Part shown: in pieces, positions 46,101 to 56,239 of the stretch
Numbering within the stretch: position 1 is the stretch's first letter
Layout of the letters: every line of letters begins with the position of its first letter
Program-made: the position numbers and the translations under genes
DNA from: Channallabes apus
Lineage: Eukaryota > Chordata > Actinopteri > Siluriformes > Clariidae
Length of the DNA stretch: 64,000 nucleotides
Reading direction: 5' to 3'
Assembly (NCBI GenBank): GCA_030522415.1
Contig: CM060125.1
Location: 27,010,667-27,074,666 of the forward strand
Notes under the pieces: model-generated
Database searches by the model: none
Told to the model about the DNA's origin: nothing
The model's input: the letters and a program-made list of their open reading frames with translations, nothing else

Positions 46101-46902
46101 TAAATCCTTTTAACTGATTAGCTAAAAGTTTCCCAGATTTGTCACCATGAATGTAAAATTGGCTCCTACTCTTTAATAATTGCCGTTCAATTACATGCGT
46201 TGAAATAAGTTCAAACTTAGTTTGCACTTCTACGCGTTTTTTATAGAGATCGGGGTTTTTAAATAGAGCATACTGCTGGTCAATTTCTTTAATTTGGTTG
46301 GTCAAATCTTTTCGTTCTTTATATGCCTTCCTTTTCATATTTGCAGTGTATGAAATTATCTGTCCCCTGAGGTAGGCTTTCAGAGCATCCCAAATAACTA
46401 AACGTGACACTTCAGGTGTTTCATTTGTGGTGAGGAAAAAAACTATCTGGTCTTCCATAAATTTTTCAAAATCGTCCTCCATCAGTAACAATGAATTAAA
46501 GCGCCAATGTTTAGTAACCTGAGGGAGATCGGGGAGTTTTATAGACATAACCACTGGAGCGTGATCTGATATCACAATGCTCTGATAAGCACAAGAAGTA
46601 ACCATTGGGATCAGTTGATTATCTATAAAGAAATAATCAATTCTGGAGAAAGTATGATGAACATGTGAGAAAAAGGAGTATTCTCTCTTTTTTGGATTAA
46701 GGAAGCGCCATAAGTCAGAAATACCAAAGCTGCAGAAATAGGACTGAAGTAGCGTGGCGGATTTACTCAGAGGAATAGGATTGGGAGATGACCTGTCAAG
46801 TGATGGATCTAAACAGCAGTTAAAGTCTCCCCCTAATATGAGAGAGTATGAGCTCAGATCAGGTAGAAGAGAGAAAAAATGTTCAAAGAAGGAGACATCG
46901 TC
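43166..46902 (-). mobile_element. 5'-truncated L1/Tx1-type LINE with 16-bp target duplication
   Basis: The identical 16-mer AGTAGTTTGTTCTTCT lies at 43150-43165 and 46903-46918, a target-site duplication framing the insertion. Between the duplications, the minus strand encodes a continuous ORF2 from the C-terminal part of the endonuclease to the stop at 43468, then a ~300-bp 3'UTR. The 5' portion (ORF1 and the endonuclease start) is absent, as expected from incomplete reverse transcription. Perfect duplications and an undamaged frame point to a young insertion. Confidence 0.9.
43468..46902 (-). CDS. L1-type ORF2: endonuclease end plus reverse transcriptase
   Basis: 1045 codons are open from the Met at 46605, and the same frame is open upstream to the truncation, giving [12 protein letters not shown] (endonuclease motif near 46840), FSRIDYFFI and [13 protein letters not shown]. 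RT motifs follow: [81 protein letters not shown] and YADDLLLF with both catalytic Asp. A C-terminal Cys/His segment reads [20 protein letters not shown]. It lacks a proper start because the insertion is 5'-truncated, so it is not expected to be expressed as a complete protein. Confidence 0.9.
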   Translation of the reverse strand, partial: [1144 protein letters not shown]

Positions 46903-46919
46903 AGTAGTTTGTTCTTCTA

Positions 46920-48500
46920 AAGAAATGTGTAATAATATAATTTTATTTTTTTATAACATAAAAATATAATTTTTTAGTGCATCAGGTTTGTTTTTTATTC
47001 TACTACAATAAATACCATCAACTACTTCACCTCTTATGTGTGGTTAATAATTGACTGTACTGTATCTGTACTGTAAATTATACTGTATCTGTTGTTATCT
47101 TTACAGTTGATAAGAAGAGCTTTGTGACACAGCTTAACTCGAAACACCTACGCTACTGTACAGTAATAGACATAAGAAACCTATAGTTCCTGGTTAAAGA
47201 CAAATTCTTTCCAGAAAAAAAACAAAACAAAAAAATTTTGTTCTTTCCTTTAAAAAATTCTTTACCTTTTACAACTTTATTTCCTGTTAAGTTATTTTAG
47301 ATGTATTTTTATTTATTTATTGTACATATCAATAAATAAGATTTCTTTTAAAAGCATGTTTTTTTTAAAGTTTGTTTTTTAAGTAGTAATGTTTACATTT
47401 ACCTTCTTTCACATTATTGTTTACATATTATACACTCTTTCTGCCTCTGTACTTAGTGGATTATTAAGTAGGAGAACGTGGGTATAATGTCCTTCATTTA
47501 AATAAAAAAATCTCTTTTTTTTCATTGTTATTTTATAATTTTGTTTTATTGTAATTAGTTCTGTGTAATTGTTGTTGATCTCCAGCAGCAGTAAGAATCA
47601 CTTGGTTACTTTAGTAGCCATATAATATATATACTCCCCCCCCCATTCCCCCATGGTACCCCTGGTATTGGTTAATGATTATTTACACATGTATCTAATG
47701 CTCTATTGCACCCCTTCTAACTATAATAAACTATAAGAAACCTACACACCTTAGGACTAGAATGATGTTTAAAGATGACGTCCACATTTATAGCACTCCT
47801 ATGCAAACTTGTAAACCCTGGAAAAAGAGTATAGTGATGCCGAAGGTTTAGCACTACAGATCTTTATCTCTGGAGGCAATACTGATGACATCAAACTACA
47901 GTGTCATGGTTCTCAGGGTACAGTGCAAGGGCAATCAATTTGATTTATAATCTTGACTTGGGGACAAAGTCATCCTAAACAAAGTTTATTTGCCAAAAGC
48001 ATGCACTTTTCTTCTGGGCCGCTTATTTTAGTTTGACATTTTGCTTATGGTAGCAGGGTTTAAGCGACTTAAGTGACTTAAGACCTCATGCCAAATATGG
48101 TGGATGGAGGTGTCACATTTTTCAGAAAGGCCATGATAATTTCATAAGATCCCAGTTTGCAATCCATATTGCTGTTAGACATCATGCAGTGAGCTTCCAT
48201 TTGCAATCAAGCAACATCAGAGCCTGTTGTGTGATGCACACAATGATCCCATGGGCTTGGAGGTGTTCATCAGCTGCTGGATCTGAGTCTTAAATCATGA
48301 TCAGAGCCAATCTGCTTATGGAGCAATTGTTATGTTCAGACCTCTATGAAAAGAAGCCTTTTTTAACCATTTCTTTAATACTCTTTATTTTGTCCCCTTT
48401 TAAATATTTTTTTTTATTTTAAAATATTAATTGTTTTTCTTGTATAAGTAATGAATGATGTTATCTTGTACAGTAATATTTTTACCAAAACTACATTAGT
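46920..48500. other. Stretch upstream of the LINE, nothing named
   Basis: AT-rich. No family repeats recognised. It lies just past exon 2 of the duplicated slc30a10 cassette, where an exon 3 would be expected, but none is visible. Confidence 0.4.
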
Positions 48501-48559
48501 TTTTGTCAAATAATGCTTGTTCTTGGTATGGAGTCTCTTTTCTCTGTGCACAAACATAC

Positions 48560-50254
48560 CTTTAATATTAGTCTGGTTTACTTTATCCTCCAATGTTTTT
48601 GCATGTAGTTCTAGTTGTTGGAAGCCTGTGAACAGAGAGCATGAGAGTTTAAGAAACTTTTTACAGCATATTAATAGTAACTGCAGTTTGTCCACTAATG
48701 TTCAGGGTCTATTGACTTATATCTTTAAATCCAGTTGTCTAAAAGGCGGGCGAAAAGACATTTTCATCCAGATGCACTTGGGGGAGAATCTAAGATCTGT
48801 GCCTGGCAAACTCAGATGATGATTATCAGTTCCCTGTTAAAAAAAGAGATTTACCAGAATGAATATTTCATTTTTCATGCTGACTTAGGACAGAAGGCGA
48901 AAGACACTGACAACCCAATAACTGAAGTACCCAGAGGAAACCCACAAAGCATAGGAAGGACATGTCACCTCCATGTACACCGAAGGCATATGGCCGAAGG
49001 CAATATCCGAATTCCCTACTATGGATGTATGAAGTAACTGTGCTAACTGCTTAGCCACCATGCACCCAGTTTACTGGAATTAGATTGATGGCTCCATCTG
49101 GCACATCGAGCTACGGATACACATCCGCCGTTTCTGTGGCAGTTACAGTATATACAGTACAGGGTTGGGTTGACAGATTGATGCCCGATTGTATCTGAGC
49201 ACTTGGGGTGAAGGACCTTGCTCAAGGGTCCAACAGTGGCGACCCTGCGGTGTCAGGGCTTGAACAGGCGACCTCCTGGTCAGCAGTCCAATACCTTAAC
49301 CACCGAACCACCCCTGTCCCCGTAGAATTAGGTACATAAAAAAATAATTGAAAATATGAAAATATGAATGTATACTTTTCACAAATTATTACTTAGAGAT
49401 GCTGCCTTTATGCCATGTCTCCAAATATTATTTACTGTTATTTATTCTGTAGCATTTTTCCAAAATATATATTTTTTAAATGAGTTGACAAAATTATTGC
49501 GAGCAAAATAACTAATTATACAGGGTGGATTCATGATCATTTTATCTCGGCCCAGAGTAACTTAGGGTTCTAGTATTCAGCGCATACACAGGTCCATCAG
49601 CTCCATCAGCTCCATCAAACTGACAATTTGCTGTAATTTATACTTTTTCCCAATGAATCCAGACAATAAGGCCACCCTGTATATGCAAAAATACTGAATG
49701 TAAAGCGTTGACTCATTGTGAATCTGTATTGTATAACCCAGTAAACCATCACAGCTCGTGCTGTCTCCACCTGCTTCGGTGTCCGTGTTGTTCTCGCGCG
49801 CGCCGCCGCGGTGCGGTGCGAGCGCTGCTTTCCTGCGCAGACATCTCCAGTCCTGAAAGACCAGCAGTCCTATCACGTTGATGCCGAGCCCGATGCTGCC
49901 GACGATGAGCACGACGTCGGGTCTGTCGATGCCCTCGGGCTGCGCGAGCCGCTCGAGCGCTTGGGCGGACACGGTGAAGCGAACTGCGGCCAGGAACACG
50001 GCGTTCGCGAGCGCGCCCAGAACCTCCACGCGCACCAGCCCGTACGTGCAGCGCGGGGAGGAGGCGCGGCGGCGAACGCGCGCCGCCACGAGACCGACCG
50101 AGAGCGAGATGATGTCCGACAGCATGTTGAACCCGTCCGACACCAGCGCGATAGAGTTCCCGGCATAACCGGCCACGATCTCGGCCACGAAGAACACGCA
50201 TGTCATGACCAGCATGAAACTCAGGCGGCAACTTTTCCCACTATAGCGAGCCAT
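48560..50254 (-). CDS. Duplicated 5' half of slc30a10 (cassette B: exons 1 and 2)
   Basis: Exon 1 runs from 50254 to 49747 or 49738, with the same two donor choices as cassette A. It encodes TM1-TM4 with Asn43/Asp47 (SDGFNMLSD), and most residues are identical to A. Exon 2 (48625-48560, 66 nt, acceptor TTCACAG, donor G|GTATGT) keeps phase 1 on both sides. It reads GFQQLELHAKTLEDKVNQTNIKG, ending like A's NIRG at the exon 3 border, but is otherwise very different. I find no exon 3 or 4 for B before cassette A. It may splice into A's exons 3-4 (alternative promoter), be a half-gene, or have lost its 3' exons. Without splicing, exon 1 reads on to a stop at 49577 (225 codons). Confidence 0.75.
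48915..49068 (-). mobile_element. Partial, decayed Mermaid-like SINE
   Basis: GTACCCAGAGGAAACCCACAAAGC, GGACATGTCACCTCCATG and GTGCTAACTGCTTAGCCACCATGC are weakened versions of the family blocks. Confidence 0.55.
49190..49322 (-). mobile_element. tRNA-derived SINE, second family, 5' part
   Basis: On the minus strand: GGGGTGGTTCGGTGGTTAAGG (A-box) and CCTGTTCAAGCCCTG (B-box), then GAGCAAGGTCCTTCACCCC. Same family as 8258-8457, but the 3' half is missing. It sits in the intron between cassette B exons 1 and 2. Confidence 0.75.
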
Positions 50255-50310
50255 TTGTCCTGGGGACAGTGTCCTTCACTCTCTGCTGATTACTAGAAAG
50301 ACAGCAGGTG
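50255..50310 (-). promoter_or_regulatory. slc30a10 5'UTR/proximal promoter, cassette B
   Basis: Nearly identical to the cassette A 5'UTR (39492-39545), then diverging. A TGACTCAG AP-1-like word lies just upstream (about 50369-50376). Cassette A has a related TTGACTCAA about 40 bp beyond its divergence point. Regulatory meaning is inferred. Confidence 0.45.
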
Positions 50311-50534
50311 ACTGAATCTCACCAGATTTCTTTATGTTAACGATAAGGAGGGCGATAACGATGACCTTTGACTCAGTCGCGTGGTGCGCATCATGACGCG
50401 TGGGGTTTCAGATTTCTGTAAATACAAACCAACCCAAAGTACATCTTTTTCTTCTCCAGATATGTTCCTGGAGACGCCTTTTTTTTTGCACTTTTTTTTA
50501 CCTTCTCCCCAAACGCCAGGTTTAACTACAGTAA

Positions 50535-50562
50535 GTGTGTGTGTGTGTGTGTGTGTGTGTGT
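50535..50562. repeat. (GT)n microsatellite
   Basis: Perfect dinucleotide run, seen directly. Confidence 0.9.
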
Positions 50563-50619
50563 CAGAGCAGGGAAAAGAACAAAATTTGAAGGTTATTCCA
50601 TCAGTGTGTGATTTCAGGT

Positions 50620-52000
50620 AATGTGGGAAATTTTTTGGCAGATGCCCCATGGGACTGCCAAAACTCTGTGTTTGTATTTATTTATTTACTTTTAAAGCTG
50701 TAAAAACAAAATTAAGCATTACATGTACCTTGCTAATCAACATTTTTTTTTTATACATTCGGACAGAACATGATATCCTCTCGCACTTTCATAATTTGTT
50801 CAGGTAATTTGCAGACATAATTTTTTCACACAGTTTGTTTGGTAATGAACTTAAAACAGGCTACTTTACAACTTAAAAGTGATTTCACAACCTTTAATTT
50901 AACAAGAAACAAGCAACATTATTCAAGGGACAGAAAATGTGTTTGCAACAAAAATTGAAATCTAATCAAAGTCTATTTAAAATTTTCAAGATTTACATTT
51001 ATTCAGTTGCAAATGTCACATTTTACAAGTAAGAATAATATAAATATATCATATTCTGGTTTTACAGTTTCATTTGTATTTATGAATACTAATCATGGTG
51101 ATATTTAGACTTTAACATATGTTTGAAGTAAATATGTAAATGTTTAATATTATGTTCTCTTTCAGTGGATGTAATATTTAAAAGAAGAAAATAAATTAAG
51201 TAGTATATTATCAATCATATTTTGGCAATATGTAATTTCATTCATATTTATAACCTATACACATTATGTGATTTAATAAGGTTTATTAAGTAATGAGCTG
51301 CAGTGTAATATACTGCAGTGTAATATTATTCGCACTGACTGTATGTTAATCAATGAGTTTTTGAGCCGGTATTACATTTGGAATATTTTTGAAAAGTTGT
51401 TCTGTGAACAAATATCAACAATGCAACACAAATCAACATCCAAAATAACCTGATTCAGGTACTGTGGGACAGAGTTAAAAAAATTGCTGTTTTATAAAAA
51501 TAAATAATTTCCTCCAAATAATGTTTTTTTTTATCCACAGATAATATACTTAATATTATAAATATTCATTTTATTTCCAGAAAAGCCTTATCATTGAAAA
51601 GCAATTTGCCCCATGTCACTGAACTTAGGCATGCTTTAACGATAGATCCTTACCACTCTGGTTATCACAGACCAATTAAAACTATTGTTTCATGACAAGC
51701 GGGGTGTGGCAACAGAAATTTTGCACTGATTGCTGATTTTCAGCGCAAATGCTTTGAAAGCTTGAATGTCCCAGTTTACCCGGTGTGACACTTTACCTGA
51801 CCTCACCCTACATTAATCCTCAGTGGTTTGGGGGGAAGTTCAGCACTTGCAAATTAATTTCTAATTATTCCACTTAAACTTCAAAATAACCCCAAGCAAG
51901 TGCCTGTTCTAGCTATAGGACTCTGGTCCTAGATATGCAAATATACACCTGCAATAGCTTTATTCTCAACTGAGGATAAGGGATCATTTCTGGATCTATG
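50620..52000. other. Intergenic AT-rich stretch
   Basis: No gene, RNA or named repeat seen. Confidence 0.4.
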
Positions 52001-52004
52001 GGGG

Positions 52005-52242
52005 CACAAGGTTCAATTTTATTTAGTACTTTTAACAATGGTCGTTGTCGCAAAGCAGCTTTACATAATCAAATGAAAATTAGGGTAATTAGTATGAAAT
52101 TTGTAAGAAAATATGTATAAATCAAAATTATTCGATTGTCAATGATGAGCAAGCCGAGGGTGAAGGTGGCAAGGAAAAACTCCCTGAGATGGCAGTAGGA
52201 CGAAACCTGAAGAGGAACCAGACTCAACTACCCATCATCCTT
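52005..52242 (-). mobile_element. L2-type LINE 3' end (part 1 of a split relic)
   Basis: Aligns with the 3' terminus of the L2 element at 16203-16430 (shared AGCAAGCCGAGGG, GGCAAGGAAAAACTCCCTGAGATGG, GAGGAACCAGACTCAAC). Similarity stops at 52242 and resumes in collinear fashion at about 55270. Confidence 0.8.
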
Positions 52243-53100
52243 CACTGAAAAAAATGAAACTGCTGTGTCATTGATATAAAGTATGTTTATACATTGATCT
52301 GATGGAAATTTTTGATTTCCTCTATGAAACGGATATTTTTACGTTGCTTAAAAGCAAACATCGCAGCCCCTGTTTAAACTTAAATGTAATCCGTTCACTC
52401 AAAGGACATTTCTGCTTCAAACCAAAGGTTTGCCGTGTCACGTGACCTCATGACGTAGTATTATCGCGGACTACCCCCCCCCTTCCCTCCGGTCTAATGA
52501 TCTGAACGTGCGCGCAACCGACCCCCCCCCCCACCGCATGCTCTGAACGCGCGCGCAACCCTCCGCATGCTCTGAATGCGCAGACCTGACTGTAGCTAAA
52601 AACACCTATATTACCTAGAGTAGCATTAGCTAACTAACGCGCTTATTTTAAAAAACAGTCTAAGTCGGCGGTGCCGAATAACATGAAATTAATTATATTT
52701 AAGTACCGTAAAAAGTAATAGGAAAGTGACCTAAACATAGAACAATCAAATTTAGAGTGAGTGCTGTTTGTAGTGTATTTATAGTTATGCTTAAAACCTT
52801 CTGGACTTTCTAATGTGTAATTTGAATGGAATTTTGAAATGGAAATGATACAATAGAATTGCTGTGAATTTAGTAAATATCAATGTAATCTAAATATCCT
52901 AAAATAAACTCCCTCAAAATGACGGAGCACTGAAAATGAGTAGTTGTATTATCAGTAGTGAGCACTTGCAAAGCAACAAAATGCAATTATTTTAAAGGTG
53001 TGTGTGTGTGGGGGGGGTGATTCTTTCTATACACACTGTAATTAAGATTTGCTAAGAACTTGAGCCAGTCCCATTTGTGTTTATTCTTTTTTTTTTTAAG

Positions 53101-53277
53101 ATCAGTAATGGGTTTCTGAGAATTACAACTGCTCCACTTCAAGCAAGATTACTGGTTTCCTTGGACAAGCAACATTACAAATTAATTGAGAAACAATTAA
53201 CTATTCATCAGAAACAAGGGAGGAATGGTCAGAGAGAAGACCAGAGATATAATCTTTATCTTCAAGTTCTTGATCTG
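53101..53277 (+). CDS. Candidate 59-codon internal exon, unknown protein
   Basis: 177 nt, phase 0 on both sides, with a strong acceptor (T-run, TTTTAAG) and donor (CTG|GTATGT). It reads ISNGFLRITTAPLQARLLVS and continues with Lys/Gln-rich sequence to YLQVLDL. Spliced to the next block (53559-53647) it continues SLEVNV and stops. No start exon was found upstream, so this may be the end of a small protein or a non-coding transcript that happens to be open. No family recognised. Confidence 0.35.
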
Positions 53278-53697
53278 GTATGTACTTGCTCAAAAAAGCT
53301 CAAAAAATTAGCTTGGTGTAAAATGTAATATTGTGAATGGATGCCACAGGACCTGAGCAAGGCATCCAAATCAAGTTTGCCTGTGATGCACTAAATTAAA
53401 ACATAACTAGCAGAATAAAACATTTTAGTTTAACTTGTTCACAGATTAGTGTATGCTCTCTGAATACAGGTTTCAATGTCTGCCATGTTCATTTTATTAC
53501 GCTTCACAAGCCTAACATAACCAACAATACTACTGTATGTTTGTTTTTACATTCCCAGAGCCTGGAGGTGAATGTATGAAGAGAGGATCTCCTGAAATGT
53601 CTTATGGTGTATTTAGTGGAAAATGTGGACCAACTGATTAAGAACTGGTAAGCATTTGTTCAACTGAAAAATGTTATTGAATTGATAAATTAGCATT

Positions 53698-53806
53698 GCT
53701 CAAAGATCCAGGTGGCAGCTTGGTGGTGCTGGGGTTTGAACCTGTGAGCTTCCAATCAGTATACCAACATCCAAAAACCACAAAACTACCTCTGCCCCTT
53801 CATATT
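53698..53806 (-). mobile_element. Decayed tRNA-derived SINE, second family
   Basis: Minus-strand remnants of the head (GGTTTTTGGATGTTGGTATACTG...CAGGTTCAAACCCCAG) and body (AGCTGCCACCTGGATCTTTGAGCA). It lies within the 3-kb insertion. Confidence 0.5.
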
Positions 53807-54029
53807 CACAAATATGGTCAGTGGCATTATCAGCTGCAGCACAATCTTTACACAGGGCCATTATTATTTTTAAATCATAGTATGTATTAACATTAGTTAC
53901 ATACATGCTCCTAAACCTTGTGGAAAGACTTCACAGAAGAGTTGAAGCTGTTATGGCTGCAAAAGGCCAACATCATATTAAACCCTATGGATTAAGAAGT
54001 GGATGTTACTTTTGGAAATATATATTGTA

Positions 54030-54065
<36 letters not shown>

Positions 54066-55264
54066 GTCAGTTGTTTTTGCCTATTCATTGACATCTTAAT
54101 CCTAGGTGGGTTTTTTTGCACTCATAGGGAGCATTAAGTGATTTTTACATGCATACATCAGACACTGTTTTGCCAAATAGAGCAACTTGTCTAACAAATG
54201 TCCTTTCTTTTATTAGGTTGTTCAGAAAGATGAAGCTCAGGCAGAACTTGTGAGGTGCACGATGGCCCTGTTTCTCCTCAGGTAGGAAGAGGACTGTCTT
54301 TAACCACCACATGAAATCGGGATTGTGACTTACTGAGTTTCTATCAGTCGCACATGAATGTTCCATGTTGTTTGGCCTCATCTATGCGCTAAACTTGAGC
54401 AATCTTGGTGAGCTCAAACACACTTTTGTGGCCCTGTAGAAAATATTTAGGGAACGTATTCTTTATTGACATTAAAATATAAAATTTTGGTCACTTTGTC
54501 AAACAATTGTCAGATTTTCTCATGGTTGCCAAATAGGTTTATGCAGTTCTTAAGCTTAAATTATTAAAAATGCATTGTTTTATTTATTTAATTTTTGTTT
54601 TCTGTCTTTTAATTGGAGAAATAATAGTACAACAAAAAGAAAAGGTAATGTATGGTTTCAAGGATGGTAATAAATGTTTTTGAGGAGAGCTTGTTTGTTC
54701 ATTGTCTTCATTTATAAATGTAACTTTTTTTTAAGTTACTTACATCATTCATAACTGTAACTTCTCTACATAAATGAACGTTTTTGGCATAGAGATGAGT
54801 ACATTTCTTTATTTCAGAAAAAGACTATATGTTGATTTTTATGTGTAATTCATAAAATTAAGTTTGTACATAATCATACTTTTAACTTGAGAATAAAGAA
54901 AAATATTACTTTACTACTATAATTTACTCCTATTACTTTATACTACATGAATGTAATTTGTTTTTTCAAGGTAAACACTAAACTTAAATATAATGTTAAA
55001 TTTTAGGTTTTTCTAAAGTGATATAATCAAGTTGTTAGAAAATAAGTTTTACTGGCCTAAGGCATTGTAATAACTTTTGTTTCTGATTTGGATGGATTAA
55101 TTTCTTTTACTTTGGGAAACTTAAAAATATATTTATATTTAATCAAAATTAAACCTGTAAATTGTAACAAATTGAAGCAATTTTTTAAAGTTGATCCAAA
55201 GTATAATTTGCAGAGATAGGAGGGATTGTTTCAAATAGTTTTGTAGTGAAAAATACTGTCAATA

Positions 55265-55476
55265 AGTCATACTGTGTGTTAGGCAGCCGGAAGTTCGATA
55301 TAGCAGGAGATGTGTTTAAGTTAATATGAAGTCCAGTTTCTTTATTGGAGGCTCAGGCAGAAAAGGTAGGAAATTCCAGTCGTTAACTACTGAGTGACTG
55401 CAGTCACAAGTTCTCAGAGAACAGCTGTCTGCATCAGCTGAGGCCAGGACCGTCTTCTTGGGGAAAATACCGTCCG
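55265..55476 (-). mobile_element. L2-type LINE 3'UTR (part 2 of a split relic)
   Basis: Aligns with 16470-16655 of the other L2 copy (CTGTGTGTTAGG, AAGTCCAGTTTCTTTATTGGAGGCTCAGG, AGCTGAGGCCAGGACCGTCTTCT), directly continuing part 1 at 52242. It ends at a 12-G run (55477-55488). Confidence 0.75.
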
Positions 55477-55489
55477 GGGGGGGGGGGGA

Positions 55490-56235
55490 TTTTGATTTTC
55501 ATGATTGGAATTTTGAAAGTGTGTTTGGTTTTCTAGTGGAGTTCCTGGAAATTTCAGTGGAAGTACCTACATTAGATACTGTAACTTTTTACAGTATCTT
55601 TAACTTATATTGTGTCTATCATGTTGTGAGCTGTTAAGTCAGTTTTAGATGTAACTATAAACACATGATACAATATTTAATATACAAAGTTTCCCAGTAT
55701 TATGTGGTTTAAAACTATTAACTCTCAAGGACTGTGAGAATTAACTACATTATGTATAAAAACAATATCATGAGGAATTATGATGTGAAACATCAGAATT
55801 AACTGGAAAGTTGTTGGGAAATGGCCACGTTCACACAACTGGAAAGGTGATGGTTTTTATGTTGGGTCTGGGGGACGGACATAATGGCACCCATCTAGCA
55901 GAAGCGCAGAATTCTAAAAGCCTTTAAACAATGTCCAGGGTATTAGATGCTCCTCATAAAGTGACATGTCATGATAGAAGGTGTCTAGTCTGTGTTCGAT
56001 GATGATTTTTCAACCAATTCCACACCGACTACTATATACCCAGGTTGCTTAGTTCTGTGCAGTGTTGGAAGAATCAGCTATAGTAGATGAGGTTGAGGAG
56101 GCACTTGTGGTCCAGCGTATTCTACATAGTTTCCAGCCCCTGCTAGGAAGATACAGTAGGTAGTTTGAACTACCTAAACACCAACCAGGTGAAAGATTAC
56201 CGAATGCATTTTGACCAACCTGATCATGTTTTAGA
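55490..56235. other. Intergenic stretch, nothing named
   Basis: No coding signal or repeat family recognised. Confidence 0.35.
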
Positions 56236-56239
56236 TATG

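Larger units (their letters stand above)
52243..55248. mobile_element. ~3-kb insertion splitting an L2 relic; possible gene-bearing element
   Basis: Bounded by L2 3'UTR sequence on both sides. The ends are weakly inverted: CACTGAAAAAAATGAAAC on the left and GTTTCAAATAGTTTTGTAGTG on the right. Inside are a GC-rich CpG-containing patch at 52435-52600 with CACGTGACC and repeated CGCATGCTCTGAA words, several GT-AG-bounded blocks (53101-53277, 53559-53647, 54217-54281), and an AATAAA near 54670. This is the layout of a small intron-containing gene inside a mobile unit. No transposase or known domain was recognised. Confidence 0.5.

Noticed and set aside
39540..48500. A hidden second slc30a10 exon 3 or 4 for cassette B
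   Set aside because: I searched by eye on the minus strand for the LLHMLND, NWQCYVDPSLT and DAHLWEL regions and found none. A profile search would be decisive.
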